From: Saccharothrix sp. NRRL B-16314
Lineage (GTDB): Bacteria; Actinomycetota; Actinomycetes; Mycobacteriales; Pseudonocardiaceae
NCBI RefSeq assembly: GCF_000716595.1
Contig: NZ_JNXC01000002.1
Span: forward strand, 186,001-250,000
Direction: 5' to 3'
Length of the DNA stretch: 64,000 nt
The notes beneath the pieces are model-generated. The model saw only the letters and a program-made list of their open reading frames with translations. It was not told the origin of the DNA and ran no database searches. The position numbers and the translations under genes are program-made. Positions within the stretch are counted from its first letter, which is position 1. Each line of letters starts with the position of its first letter. This document shows, piece by piece, positions 25,295 through 34,014 of the stretch.

Positions 25295-26470
25295 GTGATC
25301 GCCTTCATCCTGATGCTCAGCGCTTTTGCCGTGGGGACGTCCGAGTTCATCATCGTCGGCGTCCTGCCCGAGGTCGCCGCGGACCTCGGCGTGGACGTGC
25401 CGACCGCGGGCCTGCTGGTGACCGCTTACGCCGTCTCGGTCGCCGTGGGCGGTCCGGTGCTCACCGTGTTCACCGGGCGCATCGCGCGCCGCACGCTCCT
25501 GATCTCCGTCATGGCGCTGGCCTTCGTGGCGTCGGTGGCCAGCGCCTTGGCGGACGACTACGCGTTGCTCATGGTCGCGCGCATGGTCGCCGCGCTGGCC
25601 CAGGGCCTGTTCTTCGCGGTGGCCTCGCAGATCGCCATCGCCGCCGTGCCGCCGGAGAAGCAGACCGCGGCCATCGCCAAGGTCGTCAACGGTGTCGCGC
25701 TGTCCACCATCCTCGGCATCCCGCTGGGCACGCTGATCGGCCAGAACTACGGCTGGCGGGCGTCGTTCGTGCTGGTGGCGGCGTTGACGGCGATCGGTTT
25801 CGCCGGTGTCGTGCTCGGCACGCCGAAGGTCGCGCACCAGCCGGACCCCGGTGTGCGGGCCAGCCTGTTCGCGTTCGGCCGGCGGACCGTGCTGCTCGGC
25901 CTGGCCACCACGGTCCTGTCGTTCACCGGGCTGATCACCGCGTTCACGTACGTCGCGCCCGCGCTGCGCGAGGTGACCGGGTTCGAGCCGGGCTGGGTGA
26001 CCGGTGTGCTGCTCGTCTACGGCGTGGGGACGCTCGTCGGCAGCACGCTGGCGGGCAAGGTACCGATGCACAGCATCGCCCGCGTCCTGCCGATCCCGCT
26101 GGGCGTGCTCGGCGTGATGCTGCTCGCCCACGGTCCGATGCTGGGGAGCAAGGTGGGCGCCGTGGTGAGCGTGTTCGTGCTCGGCGCCAGCGCGTTCACC
26201 GCCGGTCCGCTGGTCCACACGTACCTGATGGGGCAGGCGGGTTCGGCGGCCGGGTTGGTCGCCTCGGTGAACATCTCCGCGTTCAACGTGGCGGCGGCGC
26301 TGGGCCCCGTGCTCGGCGGCGCGGTGCTCACCGGCGGACTCGGCCTCCAGTGGGTCGGCACCGTCGGCGGCGTGTCGACCGTCCTCGGCCTGGCGGTGGC
26401 CCTGGTGCTCGGCAAGGTGACCGCGCGTCTGGCGACCCCGACCCCGGTGCCGCTCGCCGCGCACGTGTGA
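25295..26470 (+). CDS. MFS transporter (AraJ/drug:H+ antiporter-like)
   Basis: This major-facilitator protein has about 12 membrane helices. The first helix reads FILMLSAFAVGTSEFIIVGVLPEVA, typical of the AraJ/YdhP/chloramphenicol-efflux group. It is likely an exporter of a small hydrophobic compound or sugar. GTG 25295 (391 aa) is preferred over TTG 25256, which would lie in the -35 box of the MerR-type promoter. A transcript from that promoter would start at about 25293-25295, so the message may be leaderless. Confidence 0.88.
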   Translation: MIAFILMLSAFAVGTSEFIIVGVLPEVAADLGVDVPTAGLLVTAYAVSVAVGGPVLTVFTGRIARRTLLISVMALAFVASVASALADDYALLMVARMVAALAQGLFFAVASQIAIAAVPPEKQTAAIAKVVNGVALSTILGIPLGTLIGQNYGWRASFVLVAALTAIGFAGVVLGTPKVAHQPDPGVRASLFAFGRRTVLLGLATTVLSFTGLITAFTYVAPALREVTGFEPGWVTGVLLVYGVGTLVGSTLAGKVPMHSIARVLPIPLGVLGVMLLAHGPMLGSKVGAVVSVFVLGASAFTAGPLVHTYLMGQAGSAAGLVASVNISAFNVAAALGPVLGGAVLTGGLGLQWVGTVGGVSTVLGLAVALVLGKVTARLATPTPVPLAAHV

Positions 26471-26540
26471 GCTGGGCCGGACGAGCAGCTACCGTCCGGT
26501 AGGGCTTTTGTCAAGCGATTTGCACGCTTACGGTCGCGTG

Positions 26541-26711
26541 GTGAGGAACATCGAGCCGGACACGCTGGACCAGCTGATCGAAGACTGCACCGACCTGCCG
26601 GAGGAGCTGCGCGGTGAGGGCAGGTCCCTCCCCGCACCGCGGGCCGCGCGGCCGTGGCAGGTGGACGAGGCCAACTACGCGCAGGTCGCGGACCTGGACG
26701 CTTACGTCTGA
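26541..26711 (+). CDS. Small hypothetical protein
   Basis: This 56-aa acidic ORF (RNIEPDTLDQLIEDCTDLPEEL at the start, ending VADLDAYV) has no recognised domain. Codon third positions are G/C-rich, as in real genes here, and a terminator follows 13 bp after its stop. GTG 26538 or 26541 are both possible and no ribosome site is visible. A TTGTCA/TACGGT pair with a short 15-bp spacer (26508-26534) could drive a leaderless message. I do not recognise a function. Confidence 0.4.
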   Translation: MRNIEPDTLDQLIEDCTDLPEELRGEGRSLPAPRAARPWQVDEANYAQVADLDAYV

Positions 26712-26723
26712 CCCGAGCAGCGG

Positions 26724-26754
26724 AAGGCCCCCGCCATCAACCGGCGGGGGCCTT
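26724..26754 (+). terminator. Terminator after the small ORF
   Basis: AAGGCCCCCGCC pairs with GGCGGGGGCCTT across a 7-nt loop and is followed by TTCGCC. It is a rho-independent-type hairpin with a short T-run. Confidence 0.85.
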
Positions 26755-26772
26755 TCGCCGTCCTACCGCAAA

Positions 26773-26810
26773 CGGGAAGGGCCCTCGCCGCGTGGCGAGG
26801 GCCCTTCCCG
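26773..26810 (-). terminator. Terminator of the erpA-like gene
   Basis: A perfect 17-bp stem (CGGGAAGGGCCCTCGCC and complement) with a 4-nt loop GCGT lies 25 bp past the stop of the convergent erpA-like gene. Confidence 0.85.
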
Positions 26811-26835
26811 TGGTCGCTGCGGTTCCAGCGGTCGA

Positions 26836-27210
26836 TCAGTGGAACGAGTCGCCGCAGGCGCACGAACCGCCGGCGTTCGGGTTGTCGATGGTGAAACCCT
26901 GCTTCTCGATCGTGTCGACGAAGTCGATCACCGCGCCCTCGACGTACGGCGCGCTCATGCGGTCGACGGCGACCTTCATGCCGTTGAAGTCACGCAGCGC
27001 GTCACCGTCGAGCGTGCGCTCGTCGAAGAACAGCTGGTAACGCAGCCCCGCGCAACCACCGGGCTGGACGGCGATGCGCAGGTGCATGTCGTCGCGCCCC
27101 TCCTGGTCGAGCAGCGCCTTCGCCTTCACGGCTGCCGCGTCGGTCAGCGTCACACCGTGGGTCGGCGGGGCGTCAGGAGTCGAGGTGACTGCGTCCTGAG
27201 CGGTCGTCAT
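26836..27210 (-). CDS. erpA: HesB/IscA-type iron-sulfur cluster insertion protein
   Basis: This 124-aa A-type carrier has the HesB core: VTLTDAAAVKAKALLDQEG, the first conserved Cys in PGGCAGLRY, and the C-terminal pair in GSCACGDSF. It binds and delivers 2Fe-2S or 4Fe-4S clusters to apoproteins. Possible clients nearby include LipA and QcrA. Its position between asnB and glycerate kinase matches Rv2204c. ATG 27210 follows a GAGGG ribosome site. Confidence 0.92.
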   Translation of the reverse strand: MTTAQDAVTSTPDAPPTHGVTLTDAAAVKAKALLDQEGRDDMHLRIAVQPGGCAGLRYQLFFDERTLDGDALRDFNGMKVAVDRMSAPYVEGAVIDFVDTIEKQGFTIDNPNAGGSCACGDSFH

Positions 27211-27301
27211 GGCTCTCCCTCAGAGGTCCTTTGCGGGCATCTATTCCGGGCAAACACGGGAAGCACCCGCTTTGTTCCTGCCTCCCATGGTCGCACAGCC
27301 G

Positions 27302-28315
27302 TCACGGTCGGCGCTGTGACCAGTGACTCGCCACGTGTGCCGCCAGGTCGGCCAGCGTGCCGGCCGGGTCGGCCATGCTCCGCTCCACCGAGCCCGCGTG
27401 CTCGGCCACCGCGTACGACTCCTGCACGCCCGCCGCGCCCGCCTCACGCCTGCCCACCGTGACCTGGCCGGCGAGGACCACGCACGGCAGCCCGCGCTCG
27501 GCCGCGCCGCTCGCCACGGCGGTCACGAGCTTCCCGCGCAGCGACTGCCAGTCGAAGCTGCCCTCACCGGTGACGACCAGGTCGGCGTGGTCCAGCGCCT
27601 CGTCCAACCGGGTGAGCGAGCGGACCATCCCGGCGCCGGACCCGACCGTCGCGCCCAGGGCCATCAGCGCAGCTCCGAGGCCTCCCGCGGCACCCGCCCC
27701 GGGCCGGTCGCGGACCTCGGCCAGCGCGTCCATCGCGGCCAGCCGGGCCTCCAGGCGTTCCACCGCCTCCGGTGACGCGCCCTTCTGCGGGCCGAACGTG
27801 CGTGCGGCGCCGTGCGGGCCGAGCAGGACGTTCTCCACGTCGGCCGCGGCGACGAGCCTGGCCGTGACCTGTCCGACCGTCTCCCGCAGGCCCTCTCCCC
27901 CGTCCGTGGTGCCCGAGCCGCCCAGACCGACCACGATCGTGCGGGCGTCCCGCGCGAGCGCGATCAGCTCGCCGACACCCCTGGTGGTGGCGGTCTCGGC
28001 GGTCCGCGCGCGCTGGTCGGACGGGATGAGGTGCAGGCCACAGGCCTGGGCCGACTCGATGTAGGCGGTGCCGTCGTGCTCCAGCCAGCGAGCCTCCACG
28101 GGCGTGCCGAGCGGGCCCGTCACCGTCGTGGTGTGGAGCACGCCACCCAGCGCGGTGTGCAGGACGTCCACGAAACCCGGGCCGCCGTCGGCCAGCGGGC
28201 GCAGGTGGAGTTCGTCGTCGGGAGCGGTGCGGCGCCAGCCCTCGGCCACGGCCTCGGCGACCTCCCGCGCGGTCAACGTTCCGCCGAAGCAGTCCGGCGC
28301 AATCACAACTCGCAC
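27302..28315 (-). CDS. Glycerate kinase
   Basis: This type II glycerate kinase (337 aa) phosphorylates glycerate using ATP. N-terminal RVVIAPDCFGGTL and the LRPLADGGPGFVDVL motif are typical. The nucleotide region includes VGLGGSGTTDGGEG and the C-terminal DLVVTGEGSFDWQSLRGK. It occupies the Rv2205c position. The GTG at 28315 starts the conserved VRVVIAPD; no strong ribosome site is seen. It is divergent from the DUF3043 gene by 42 bp. Confidence 0.9.
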   Translation of the reverse strand: MRVVIAPDCFGGTLTAREVAEAVAEGWRRTAPDDELHLRPLADGGPGFVDVLHTALGGVLHTTTVTGPLGTPVEARWLEHDGTAYIESAQACGLHLIPSDQRARTAETATTRGVGELIALARDARTIVVGLGGSGTTDGGEGLRETVGQVTARLVAAADVENVLLGPHGAARTFGPQKGASPEAVERLEARLAAMDALAEVRDRPGAGAAGGLGAALMALGATVGSGAGMVRSLTRLDEALDHADLVVTGEGSFDWQSLRGKLVTAVASGAAERGLPCVVLAGQVTVGRREAGAAGVQESYAVAEHAGSVERSMADPAGTLADLAAHVASHWSQRRP

Positions 28316-28357
28316 CTGGCGAACAGTACTTATCGGGGCATCTCCTACTCTGGTGCG

Positions 28358-28999
28358 GTGAGGTTCCTGCGCCGAAACGCCGACGAAGCCGCTGAGACCA
28401 CCGCCGAGGACACGCCGGCGGAGGTGAACCCGGCCGATCCGTCGCGCACCCAGGGCAAGGGGCGACCCACGCCGAAGCGCCGGGAGGCGGAGGGCAAGCG
28501 GCGCGGTCCCGTCCCGCCGCCGCCCAGGACGCAGCGCGAGGCGTTGAAGCGCGCGCGCGTGACCCGCGGGCCCAAGGTGTCCAAGGAAGAGCGCCGTGCC
28601 GCGGCGGTCGAGCGGCGGCAGCGGATGATGGCCGGCGAGGACAAGTACCTCCTGCCCCGCGACCGCGGCCCGGTGAAGGCGTACATCCGCGACGTGGTCG
28701 ACTCGCGCCGCAACCTCATGGGCCTGTTCATGCCGCTGGCCATCCTGGTGTTCGTGGCGCTGCTCGTGCCGATGCCCCAGGTGCAGTCGTACGCGACGCT
28801 GCTGACCACGTTCATGCTGCTGGCGATGATCGTCGAGGGCTTCGTGCTCGGCCGGCTGGTGACCAAGCGGGTGCGGCTGAAGTTCCCGAACGACACGAGC
28901 CGCGGCTTGTCCATCGGCTGGTACTCGTTCATCCGCGCCAGCCAACTCCGCCGCCTGCGCGTCCCCAAGCCGCGGGTCAGCCCAGGCGACAAGGTGTGA
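28358..28999 (+). CDS. DUF3043 membrane protein
   Basis: The 213-aa protein has a long basic, Pro-rich cytoplasmic N-terminus (about 1-115). Two membrane helices follow (LMGLFMPLAILVFVALLVPM and YATLLTTFMLLAMIVEGFVLG), then a basic C-terminus with a SRGLSIGWYSFIRASQLRRLR block. This is the actinobacteria-specific DUF3043 family (Rv2206 position). Function is unknown. GTG 28358 is the start that leaves the conserved N-terminal FLRR. Confidence 0.88.
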   Translation: MRFLRRNADEAAETTAEDTPAEVNPADPSRTQGKGRPTPKRREAEGKRRGPVPPPPRTQREALKRARVTRGPKVSKEERRAAAVERRQRMMAGEDKYLLPRDRGPVKAYIRDVVDSRRNLMGLFMPLAILVFVALLVPMPQVQSYATLLTTFMLLAMIVEGFVLGRLVTKRVRLKFPNDTSRGLSIGWYSFIRASQLRRLRVPKPRVSPGDKV

Positions 29000-29106
29000 T
29001 CCGTTGGGTTCCGCCTGCATGGCGACGCCGCCTTCGCCACAGCGCGTGACGGCCGACCACCGGTAGTTCATTAGCAACCCGAACGATCTGGTACTAGGCT
29101 GGGACC

Positions 29107-30093
29107 ATGGAGTTCCGACGTCTCGGCCGCAGTGGCCTGAACATCAGCGAGATCTCGTACGGCAACTGGCTCACCCACGGTTCGCAGGTCGAAGAGGACC
29201 AGGCGGCGGCCTGCGTCCGTGCGGCCCTCGACGCGGGCATCACCACGTTCGACACGGCCGACGTGTACGCCAACACCAAGGCCGAGGACGTGCTGGGCCG
29301 TGCCCTCAAGGGCGAGCGCCGCGCCTCGTTGGAGATCTTCACCAAGGTCTTCTGGCCGACGGGCCCCGGTGGCCCCAACGACAAGGGCCTCGGCCGCAAG
29401 CACATCATGGAGTCGATCGACGGCTCGCTCACGCGCCTCCAGACCGACTACGTCGACCTCTACCAGGCCCACCGGTACGACAAGTCGGTGCCGCTGGAGG
29501 AGACGATGCTGGCCTTCGCCGACATCGTCCGCCAGGGCAAGGCGCTCTACATCGGCGTGTCCGAGTGGAACGCCGAGCAGATCGCCCGCGGCGCGGCGCT
29601 GGCGCGCGAGCTGAAGGTGCCGTTCATCTCGAACCAGCCGCAGTACTCGATGCTGTGGCGGGTCATCGAGCCGCAGGTCGTGCCGACCTCGGAGCGCGAG
29701 GGCATCAGCCAGATCGTCTGGTCCCCCATCGGCCAGGGCGTGCTGACCGGCAAGTACCTGCCCGGTCAGCCGGTGCCCGCGGGCTCACGGGCGACCGACG
29801 AGAACGGCGCGAAGTTCATCCAGCGCTTCCTGCGCGACGAGGTGCTGGAGAAGGTCCAGCAGCTCAAGCCGCTCGCCGCCGAGGCAGGCCTCAGCCTCGC
29901 CCAGCTCGCCGTCGCGTGGGTGCTCCAGAACCCGAACGTGGCGAGCGCGATCATCGGCGCGTCCCGTCCCGAGCAGGTGCACGAGAACGTGAAGGCCGCC
30001 GGCGTGAAGCTGGACGAAGAGCTGATGACGAAGATCGACGACGTGCTCGAAGGCGTCGTCGAGACCGACCCGCGCTTCACCGTCACCCCGTGA
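29107..30093 (+). CDS. Aldo/keto reductase (potassium-channel beta-subunit-like)
   Basis: This 328-aa NADPH-dependent reductase has a TIM barrel. The catalytic Tyr is in FDTADVYANTKAE with the Asp just before it; the Lys is in IFTKVFWPTG and the His in LYQAHRYDKSVPLEETM. The C-terminal cofactor motif is IIGASRPEQVHENVKA. The RRLGRSGLNISEISYGNW start and this spacing match the Kv-beta/AKR6 subgroup. The physiological substrate is unknown. ATG 29107 lies close to TACTAG (about 29092-29097), a possible -10, so a very short leader is likely. Confidence 0.92.
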   Translation: MEFRRLGRSGLNISEISYGNWLTHGSQVEEDQAAACVRAALDAGITTFDTADVYANTKAEDVLGRALKGERRASLEIFTKVFWPTGPGGPNDKGLGRKHIMESIDGSLTRLQTDYVDLYQAHRYDKSVPLEETMLAFADIVRQGKALYIGVSEWNAEQIARGAALARELKVPFISNQPQYSMLWRVIEPQVVPTSEREGISQIVWSPIGQGVLTGKYLPGQPVPAGSRATDENGAKFIQRFLRDEVLEKVQQLKPLAAEAGLSLAQLAVAWVLQNPNVASAIIGASRPEQVHENVKAAGVKLDEELMTKIDDVLEGVVETDPRFTVTP

Positions 30094-30099
30094 CGACGG

Positions 30100-30132
30100 C
30101 CCTCGCCCCGGTCTACTCGGCCGGGGCGAGGG
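30100..30132. terminator. Convergent terminator overlapping the end of the small minus-strand gene
   Basis: CCCTCGCCCCGG pairs perfectly with CCGGGGCGAGGG across a 9-nt loop. The minus-strand stop codon (30113-30115) sits in the loop and one arm encodes its last residues. Confidence 0.8.
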
Positions 30133-30313
30133 ACATCGGGCCGTAGACCTCCGACTCGTTGCGCAGCAGCGTCACCTGGCCGACACCCGCCTCGCGCAAC
30201 TCGCCCCACGCCTCGCCGAACCAGTCCTCGGCCGCGGTCTGGTCCGGGAACGCGACCTTCGGGCCGTCGACGTCGCGGCCCTGCTCGTCCTGGTACCTCC
30301 AGCGGTACTCCAC
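30113..30313 (-). CDS. Small conserved hypothetical protein
   Basis: This 66-aa acidic protein (start MEYRWRYQDEQG, middle AAEDWFGEAWGELREAGV, end VYGPMSLAPAE) resembles the short proteins often found in actinobacterial genomes; I do not recognise a named family. ATG 30313 has GAGGAG about 6 nt upstream. The gene is divergent from cobU by 76 bp. No cobalamin riboswitch is visible in that gap. Confidence 0.75.
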   Translation of the reverse strand: MEYRWRYQDEQGRDVDGPKVAFPDQTAAEDWFGEAWGELREAGVGQVTLLRNESEVYGPMSLAPAE

Positions 30314-30389
30314 GACGATCTCCTCCCGCTGCGCACTCCGGGTAACGTCCCGGTCAGGCTATGTCCTCTCGGAACAGATGGAGTGCGGT

Positions 30390-30947
30390 GTGACGCGTCG
30401 GACACTGGTGTTGGGCGGCGCCCGTTCGGGCAAGTCGGCGCACGCCGAAGGCCTGGTGGTCGACGACGTCGTGACGTACGTGGCCACCGCGCGGCGGTAC
30501 CCGGACGACGCGGACTGGGAGCTGCGGATCGCGCAGCACGTGGCCCGCCGTCCCAAGACGTGGAACACGGTCGAGGCACCCGCACCCAGCGACCTGATCG
30601 CCCTGCTCACCGCCACCAGCGAGGCCGACCCGCCGATCCTGGTGGACGACATCGCCACCTGGCTCAACGGCGTGCTGGACGACGCGGGCGCCTGGGAGGG
30701 CCACGGCATGGGCCAGGTCGAGCAGGAGTGCGCCGCGCTGGTCCACGCCGTCGCCCACACCCGCGCGCGGTTGGTCCTGGTGTCGGCGGAGGTCGGCCTG
30801 GGCGTCGTGCCCAGCACGCACTCTGGCAGGCTCTTCCGCGATCACCTCGGTTCGCTCAACGCGCGGCTGGCCGAGGTGTGCGACGAGGTGCTGCTGGTCG
30901 TCGCCGGAATCCCACTGCGACTGCGCGAACCCGGAGGTAGTCGGTGA
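30390..30947 (+). CDS. cobU: Adenosylcobinamide kinase / guanylyltransferase
   Basis: CobU (185 aa) phosphorylates adenosylcobinamide and then attaches GMP, preparing the nucleotide loop of cobalamin. The P-loop GGARSGKS is at 9-16 and the guanylylated His is probably in [18 protein letters not shown] and the C-terminal [11 protein letters not shown] motif are typical. GTG 30390 is preferred because GGAG lies about 8 nt upstream and the P-loop follows at once. It overlaps cobT by 4 nt (GTGA). Confidence 0.94.
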   Translation: MTRRTLVLGGARSGKSAHAEGLVVDDVVTYVATARRYPDDADWELRIAQHVARRPKTWNTVEAPAPSDLIALLTATSEADPPILVDDIATWLNGVLDDAGAWEGHGMGQVEQECAALVHAVAHTRARLVLVSAEVGLGVVPSTHSGRLFRDHLGSLNARLAEVCDEVLLVVAGIPLRLREPGGSR

Positions 30948-31981
30948 CCATCGAGTTCCCGCCCGTCGAGCCGCCGAGCGAGGACGCCCGGAGCCAGGCC
31001 GTCACCAGGCACGGCTCCCTCACCAAGCCCCCCGGTTCGCTGGGCAGGCTGGAGGACTTGGGCACCTGGGTCGCGGCGTGCCAGGGCGAGTGCCCGCCCA
31101 GACCGTTCACCCGGCCGCGCGTGGTGGTGTTCGCGGGCGATCACGGGGTGGCGCGGCACGGCGTGTCGGCGTACCCGAGCGAGGTCACGGGCCAGATGGT
31201 GGCCAACTTCCTGGCCGGTGGCGCGGCGGTGAACGTGCTGGCCAACGTGGCCGGCGCGACGGTGCGCGTGGTCGACCTGTCGGTCGACTCGGAGACCTCG
31301 GTCGGCGACTTCAAGGTGCGCCGCGGCTCGGGTTCCATCGACCGCGAGGACGCGCTGACGCTCGAAGAGGCCGAGCAGGCGATCGAGACCGGCCGCAAGC
31401 TCGTGGACGACGAGGTCGACGGCGGCGCGGACCTGCTGATCGCGGGCGACATGGGCATCGGCAACACGACACCGGCCGCGGTGCTCATCGCCGCGTTGAC
31501 CGGGTCCGAACCGGTGGCCGTGGTCGGCCGCGGCACGGGCATCGACGACCAGGGCTGGATGCGCAAGACCGCCGCGATCCGGGACGCGCTGCGCCGTGCC
31601 CGACCGGTGATCAACGACCCGGTGGCCCTCCTGGCCGCCGCCTCGGGCGCGGACATCGCCGCGATGGCCGGTTTCCTGGCGCAGGCAGCGGTCCGCAAGA
31701 CCCCCGTGATCCTGGACGGCGTGGTGTCCGGCGCGGCGGCCGTCGTGGCCGAGGAGCTGGCGCCGGGAGCGCGCGAGTGGTGGGTGGCCGGCCACCGCTC
31801 CGTCGAGCCCTCGCACGCGCTGGCCCTGGGTCACCTGAGCCTCGAACCGCTGCTGGAGTTCGACATGCGGCTGGGTGAGGGCTCGGGCGCGGTCGCAGCG
31901 CTGCCGCTGGTGGTGATGGCGACCCGCATCCTGGCCGAGATGGCGACCTTCGACAGCGCGGGCGTCTCCGGACCCGCCTGA
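30944..31981 (+). CDS. cobT: Nicotinate-nucleotide--dimethylbenzimidazole phosphoribosyltransferase
   Basis: CobT (345 aa) makes alpha-ribazole phosphate from nicotinate mononucleotide and dimethylbenzimidazole. The [12 protein letters not shown] and [23 protein letters not shown] motifs, the [11 protein letters not shown] motif, and the C-terminal RLGEGSGA with the catalytic Glu are all present. GTG 30944 overlaps the cobU stop and the stop overlaps the cobS start, giving a tightly coupled cobUTS operon. Confidence 0.96.
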   Translation: MTIEFPPVEPPSEDARSQAVTRHGSLTKPPGSLGRLEDLGTWVAACQGECPPRPFTRPRVVVFAGDHGVARHGVSAYPSEVTGQMVANFLAGGAAVNVLANVAGATVRVVDLSVDSETSVGDFKVRRGSGSIDREDALTLEEAEQAIETGRKLVDDEVDGGADLLIAGDMGIGNTTPAAVLIAALTGSEPVAVVGRGTGIDDQGWMRKTAAIRDALRRARPVINDPVALLAAASGADIAAMAGFLAQAAVRKTPVILDGVVSGAAAVVAEELAPGAREWWVAGHRSVEPSHALALGHLSLEPLLEFDMRLGEGSGAVAALPLVVMATRILAEMATFDSAGVSGPA

Positions 31982-32679
31982 TGCGGTTGGCGCTCTCCTG
32001 GCTGACGGTGCTGCCCGTCCGCGTCGGCGAGGTCGACGCACGGGCAGCACAACGGGCCATCGCGCTCGCACCCCTGGTAGGCCTCCTGCTGGGCGCTGCC
32101 GTGATCGGGCTGCTCCACGTCCCACTACCCGACCTGCTGGCAGGCTTCCTGGTGGTCGGCTTCCTGGCCCTCGCCACCAGGGGGATGCACCTGGACGGCT
32201 TGGCCGACACAGCGGACGGCCTTGGCTGCTACGGCCCGCCGGAACGCGCGCTGGCAGTGATGAAGGACGGCGGCGCGGGTCCGTTCGCGGTAGTGGCGCT
32301 GATCGTCGTCCTGGGCGCGGAAGCCGCCGCCTTCCCCACCGTCCACTGGGGAGCGGTACTACTGGCCCTGACCGCCGGCCGGGCCGCCTTCGTCCTCTGC
32401 TGCCTGCGAGGAGTACCCGCCGCCCGCCCCGAGGGCCTGGGCGCGCTGGTTGCCGGCAGCCAGCCGCCGTGGCTCGCGACGATGTGGTGGTCGGGGTTGG
32501 CCGTAGGGGGCTTCTTCGTGCACCCCGTCCACGGCCCACTCGCCATCGTCATCGCCGCAGCCGCAGTGCTGCTCCTGATCCACCACACCCGGAAGCGATT
32601 CGGCGGCATCACCGGCGACGTCCTGGGCGCGGCCTGCGAAACGGCCACCTTGACCGTCCTGGCCGTCAACGCCCTCTAA
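31981..32679 (+). CDS. cobS: Adenosylcobinamide-GDP ribazoletransferase (cobalamin synthase)
   Basis: CobS (232 aa) is an integral membrane enzyme that joins adenosylcobinamide-GDP to alpha-ribazole. The acidic motif GMHLDGLADTADGLGC and the next-helix ALAVMKDGGAGPFA are diagnostic. About six membrane helices are visible. ATG 31981 shares one base with the cobT stop (TGATG). Its stop is followed after 2 bp by a repeat island shared with the SARP/pimB' junction. Confidence 0.95.
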   Translation: MRLALSWLTVLPVRVGEVDARAAQRAIALAPLVGLLLGAAVIGLLHVPLPDLLAGFLVVGFLALATRGMHLDGLADTADGLGCYGPPERALAVMKDGGAGPFAVVALIVVLGAEAAAFPTVHWGAVLLALTAGRAAFVLCCLRGVPAARPEGLGALVAGSQPPWLATMWWSGLAVGGFFVHPVHGPLAIVIAAAAVLLLIHHTRKRFGGITGDVLGAACETATLTVLAVNAL

Positions 32680-32681
32680 CC

Positions 32682-32800
32682 CGTGAGTCCTACGTCCAGA
32701 ACCCGTGAGTCCTACGTCCAGAACCCCCGAGTTCAACGCTCAGAACAACACCGGGCTGTTCTGAACGTTGAACTCGGGGGTTCCGAACGTAGGACTCACG
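32682..32800. repeat. Second intergenic repeat island with long hairpin, between cobS and ilvE
   Basis: CGTGAGTCCTACGTCC occurs at 32682-32697 and 32704-32719. A 24-nt arm (32724-32747) containing the GAGTTCAACG variant pairs with 32757-32780 with one mismatch across a 9-nt loop. GAACGTAGGACTCACG in the opposite orientation follows at 32785-32800. These are the same core and GTTGAACTC variant seen at 5920-6096, again filling a convergent gap. Confidence 0.93.
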
Positions 32801-32803
32801 CGG

Positions 32804-33904
32804 CTAGTTGATCTTGGTCATCCACCCGTGCGGATCGGTCACGAGGCCCTGCTGTATCGAGGTCAGGTGGTTGCGCAGCTTCATCGTCACGTCGCCGGTA
32901 CGACCACCGGAAACGCTGAACTCCCCGTCCGCGTGCTTCACGTGGCCCACCGGCGTGATCACCGCCGCGGTCCCGCAGGCGAACACCTCGGTCAGCTCAC
33001 CCGATTCCGCCTTCTTCTCCCACTCCTCGGTGGAGATCCGCCGCTCCTCGACCCCGTAACCGAAATCGGCAGCCAACCGCAGCAACGAATTGCGCGTGAT
33101 CCCCGGCAACAACGCCCCGGACAACTCCGGCGTGACCACCCGGACGTCGTCCCCCGAGCCCAGGACGAAGAACAGGTTCATCCCACCCATCTCCTCGACC
33201 CACCGCCGCTCCACCGCGTCCAGCCACACGACCTGGTCGCAGCCCTGCTCGGCGGCCTGCGCCTGCGCCACCAACGACGCCGCGTAGTTGCCCGCGAACT
33301 TGGCCGCCCCGGTACCGCCGGGCGCCGCGCGCACGTACTCCGTCGACAGCCACACCGTCACCGGCTTCAACCCACCGGCGAAGTACGACCCGGCGGGCGA
33401 CGCGATGAGCACGTACAGGTACTCCGTCGCGGGCCGCACGCCCAAGCCCTTCTCGGTGGCGTACAAGAACGGCCGCAGGTACAGCGACTCCTCGGGAATC
33501 GCGGGCACCCACCGCGAGTCCACCGCGAGCAGTTCGCGGATCGACTCCAGGAACAGCTCGTCGGGCAGCTCGGGCATGGCCAACCGGCGCGCGGAAGCGC
33601 GGAAGCGCTCGGCGTTGGCCGACGGGCGGAAGGACGCGATCGAGCCGTCGGGCTGGCGGTACGCCTTGAGCCCTTCGAAGATCGATTGGCCGTAGTGCAG
33701 CACCATGGCCGCCGGGTCCAGCTCCAGCGAGTGGTAGGGCTCGACCGCAGCGTCGTGCCAGCCCTGTTCGCGGTTCCAGCGGATCGTCACCATGTGGTCG
33801 GTGAAGTGCTGCCCGAAGCCCGGCTTCGCGAGTACCTCCGCAACGCGCTCCGGGGTCGCCGGCTGCGGGTTGGGGGTCCGGGTGAAAGGCAACGCTGTCG
33901 TCAT
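32804..33904 (-). CDS. ilvE: Branched-chain amino acid aminotransferase
   Basis: This fold-type IV PLP enzyme (366 aa) interconverts Leu, Ile and Val with their 2-oxo acids. The catalytic Lys is probably K202 in [26 protein letters not shown] and the [10 protein letters not shown] motif are conserved. The N-terminal length matches the mycobacterial (human BCAT-like) class. ATG 33904. It is convergent with cobS, and its stop lies 3 bp from the repeat island. Confidence 0.95.
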   Translation of the reverse strand: MTTALPFTRTPNPQPATPERVAEVLAKPGFGQHFTDHMVTIRWNREQGWHDAAVEPYHSLELDPAAMVLHYGQSIFEGLKAYRQPDGSIASFRPSANAERFRASARRLAMPELPDELFLESIRELLAVDSRWVPAIPEESLYLRPFLYATEKGLGVRPATEYLYVLIASPAGSYFAGGLKPVTVWLSTEYVRAAPGGTGAAKFAGNYAASLVAQAQAAEQGCDQVVWLDAVERRWVEEMGGMNLFFVLGSGDDVRVVTPELSGALLPGITRNSLLRLAADFGYGVEERRISTEEWEKKAESGELTEVFACGTAAVITPVGHVKHADGEFSVSGGRTGDVTMKLRNHLTSIQQGLVTDPHGWMTKIN

Positions 33905-34014
33905 GTCAGCACGATAGCCGCCTGTGGGACGTCAGAAAATCGCTGTCCCGACGCTCGGACATCCGACCATCCGGACGGGCTACCCGAGGCCTCCTCCAGA
34001 CCCGGCTCGAGGCC

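Noticed and set aside
30314..30389. Possible cobalamin riboswitch before cobU
   Set aside because: The gap is only 76 bp and has no B12-box-like sequence.
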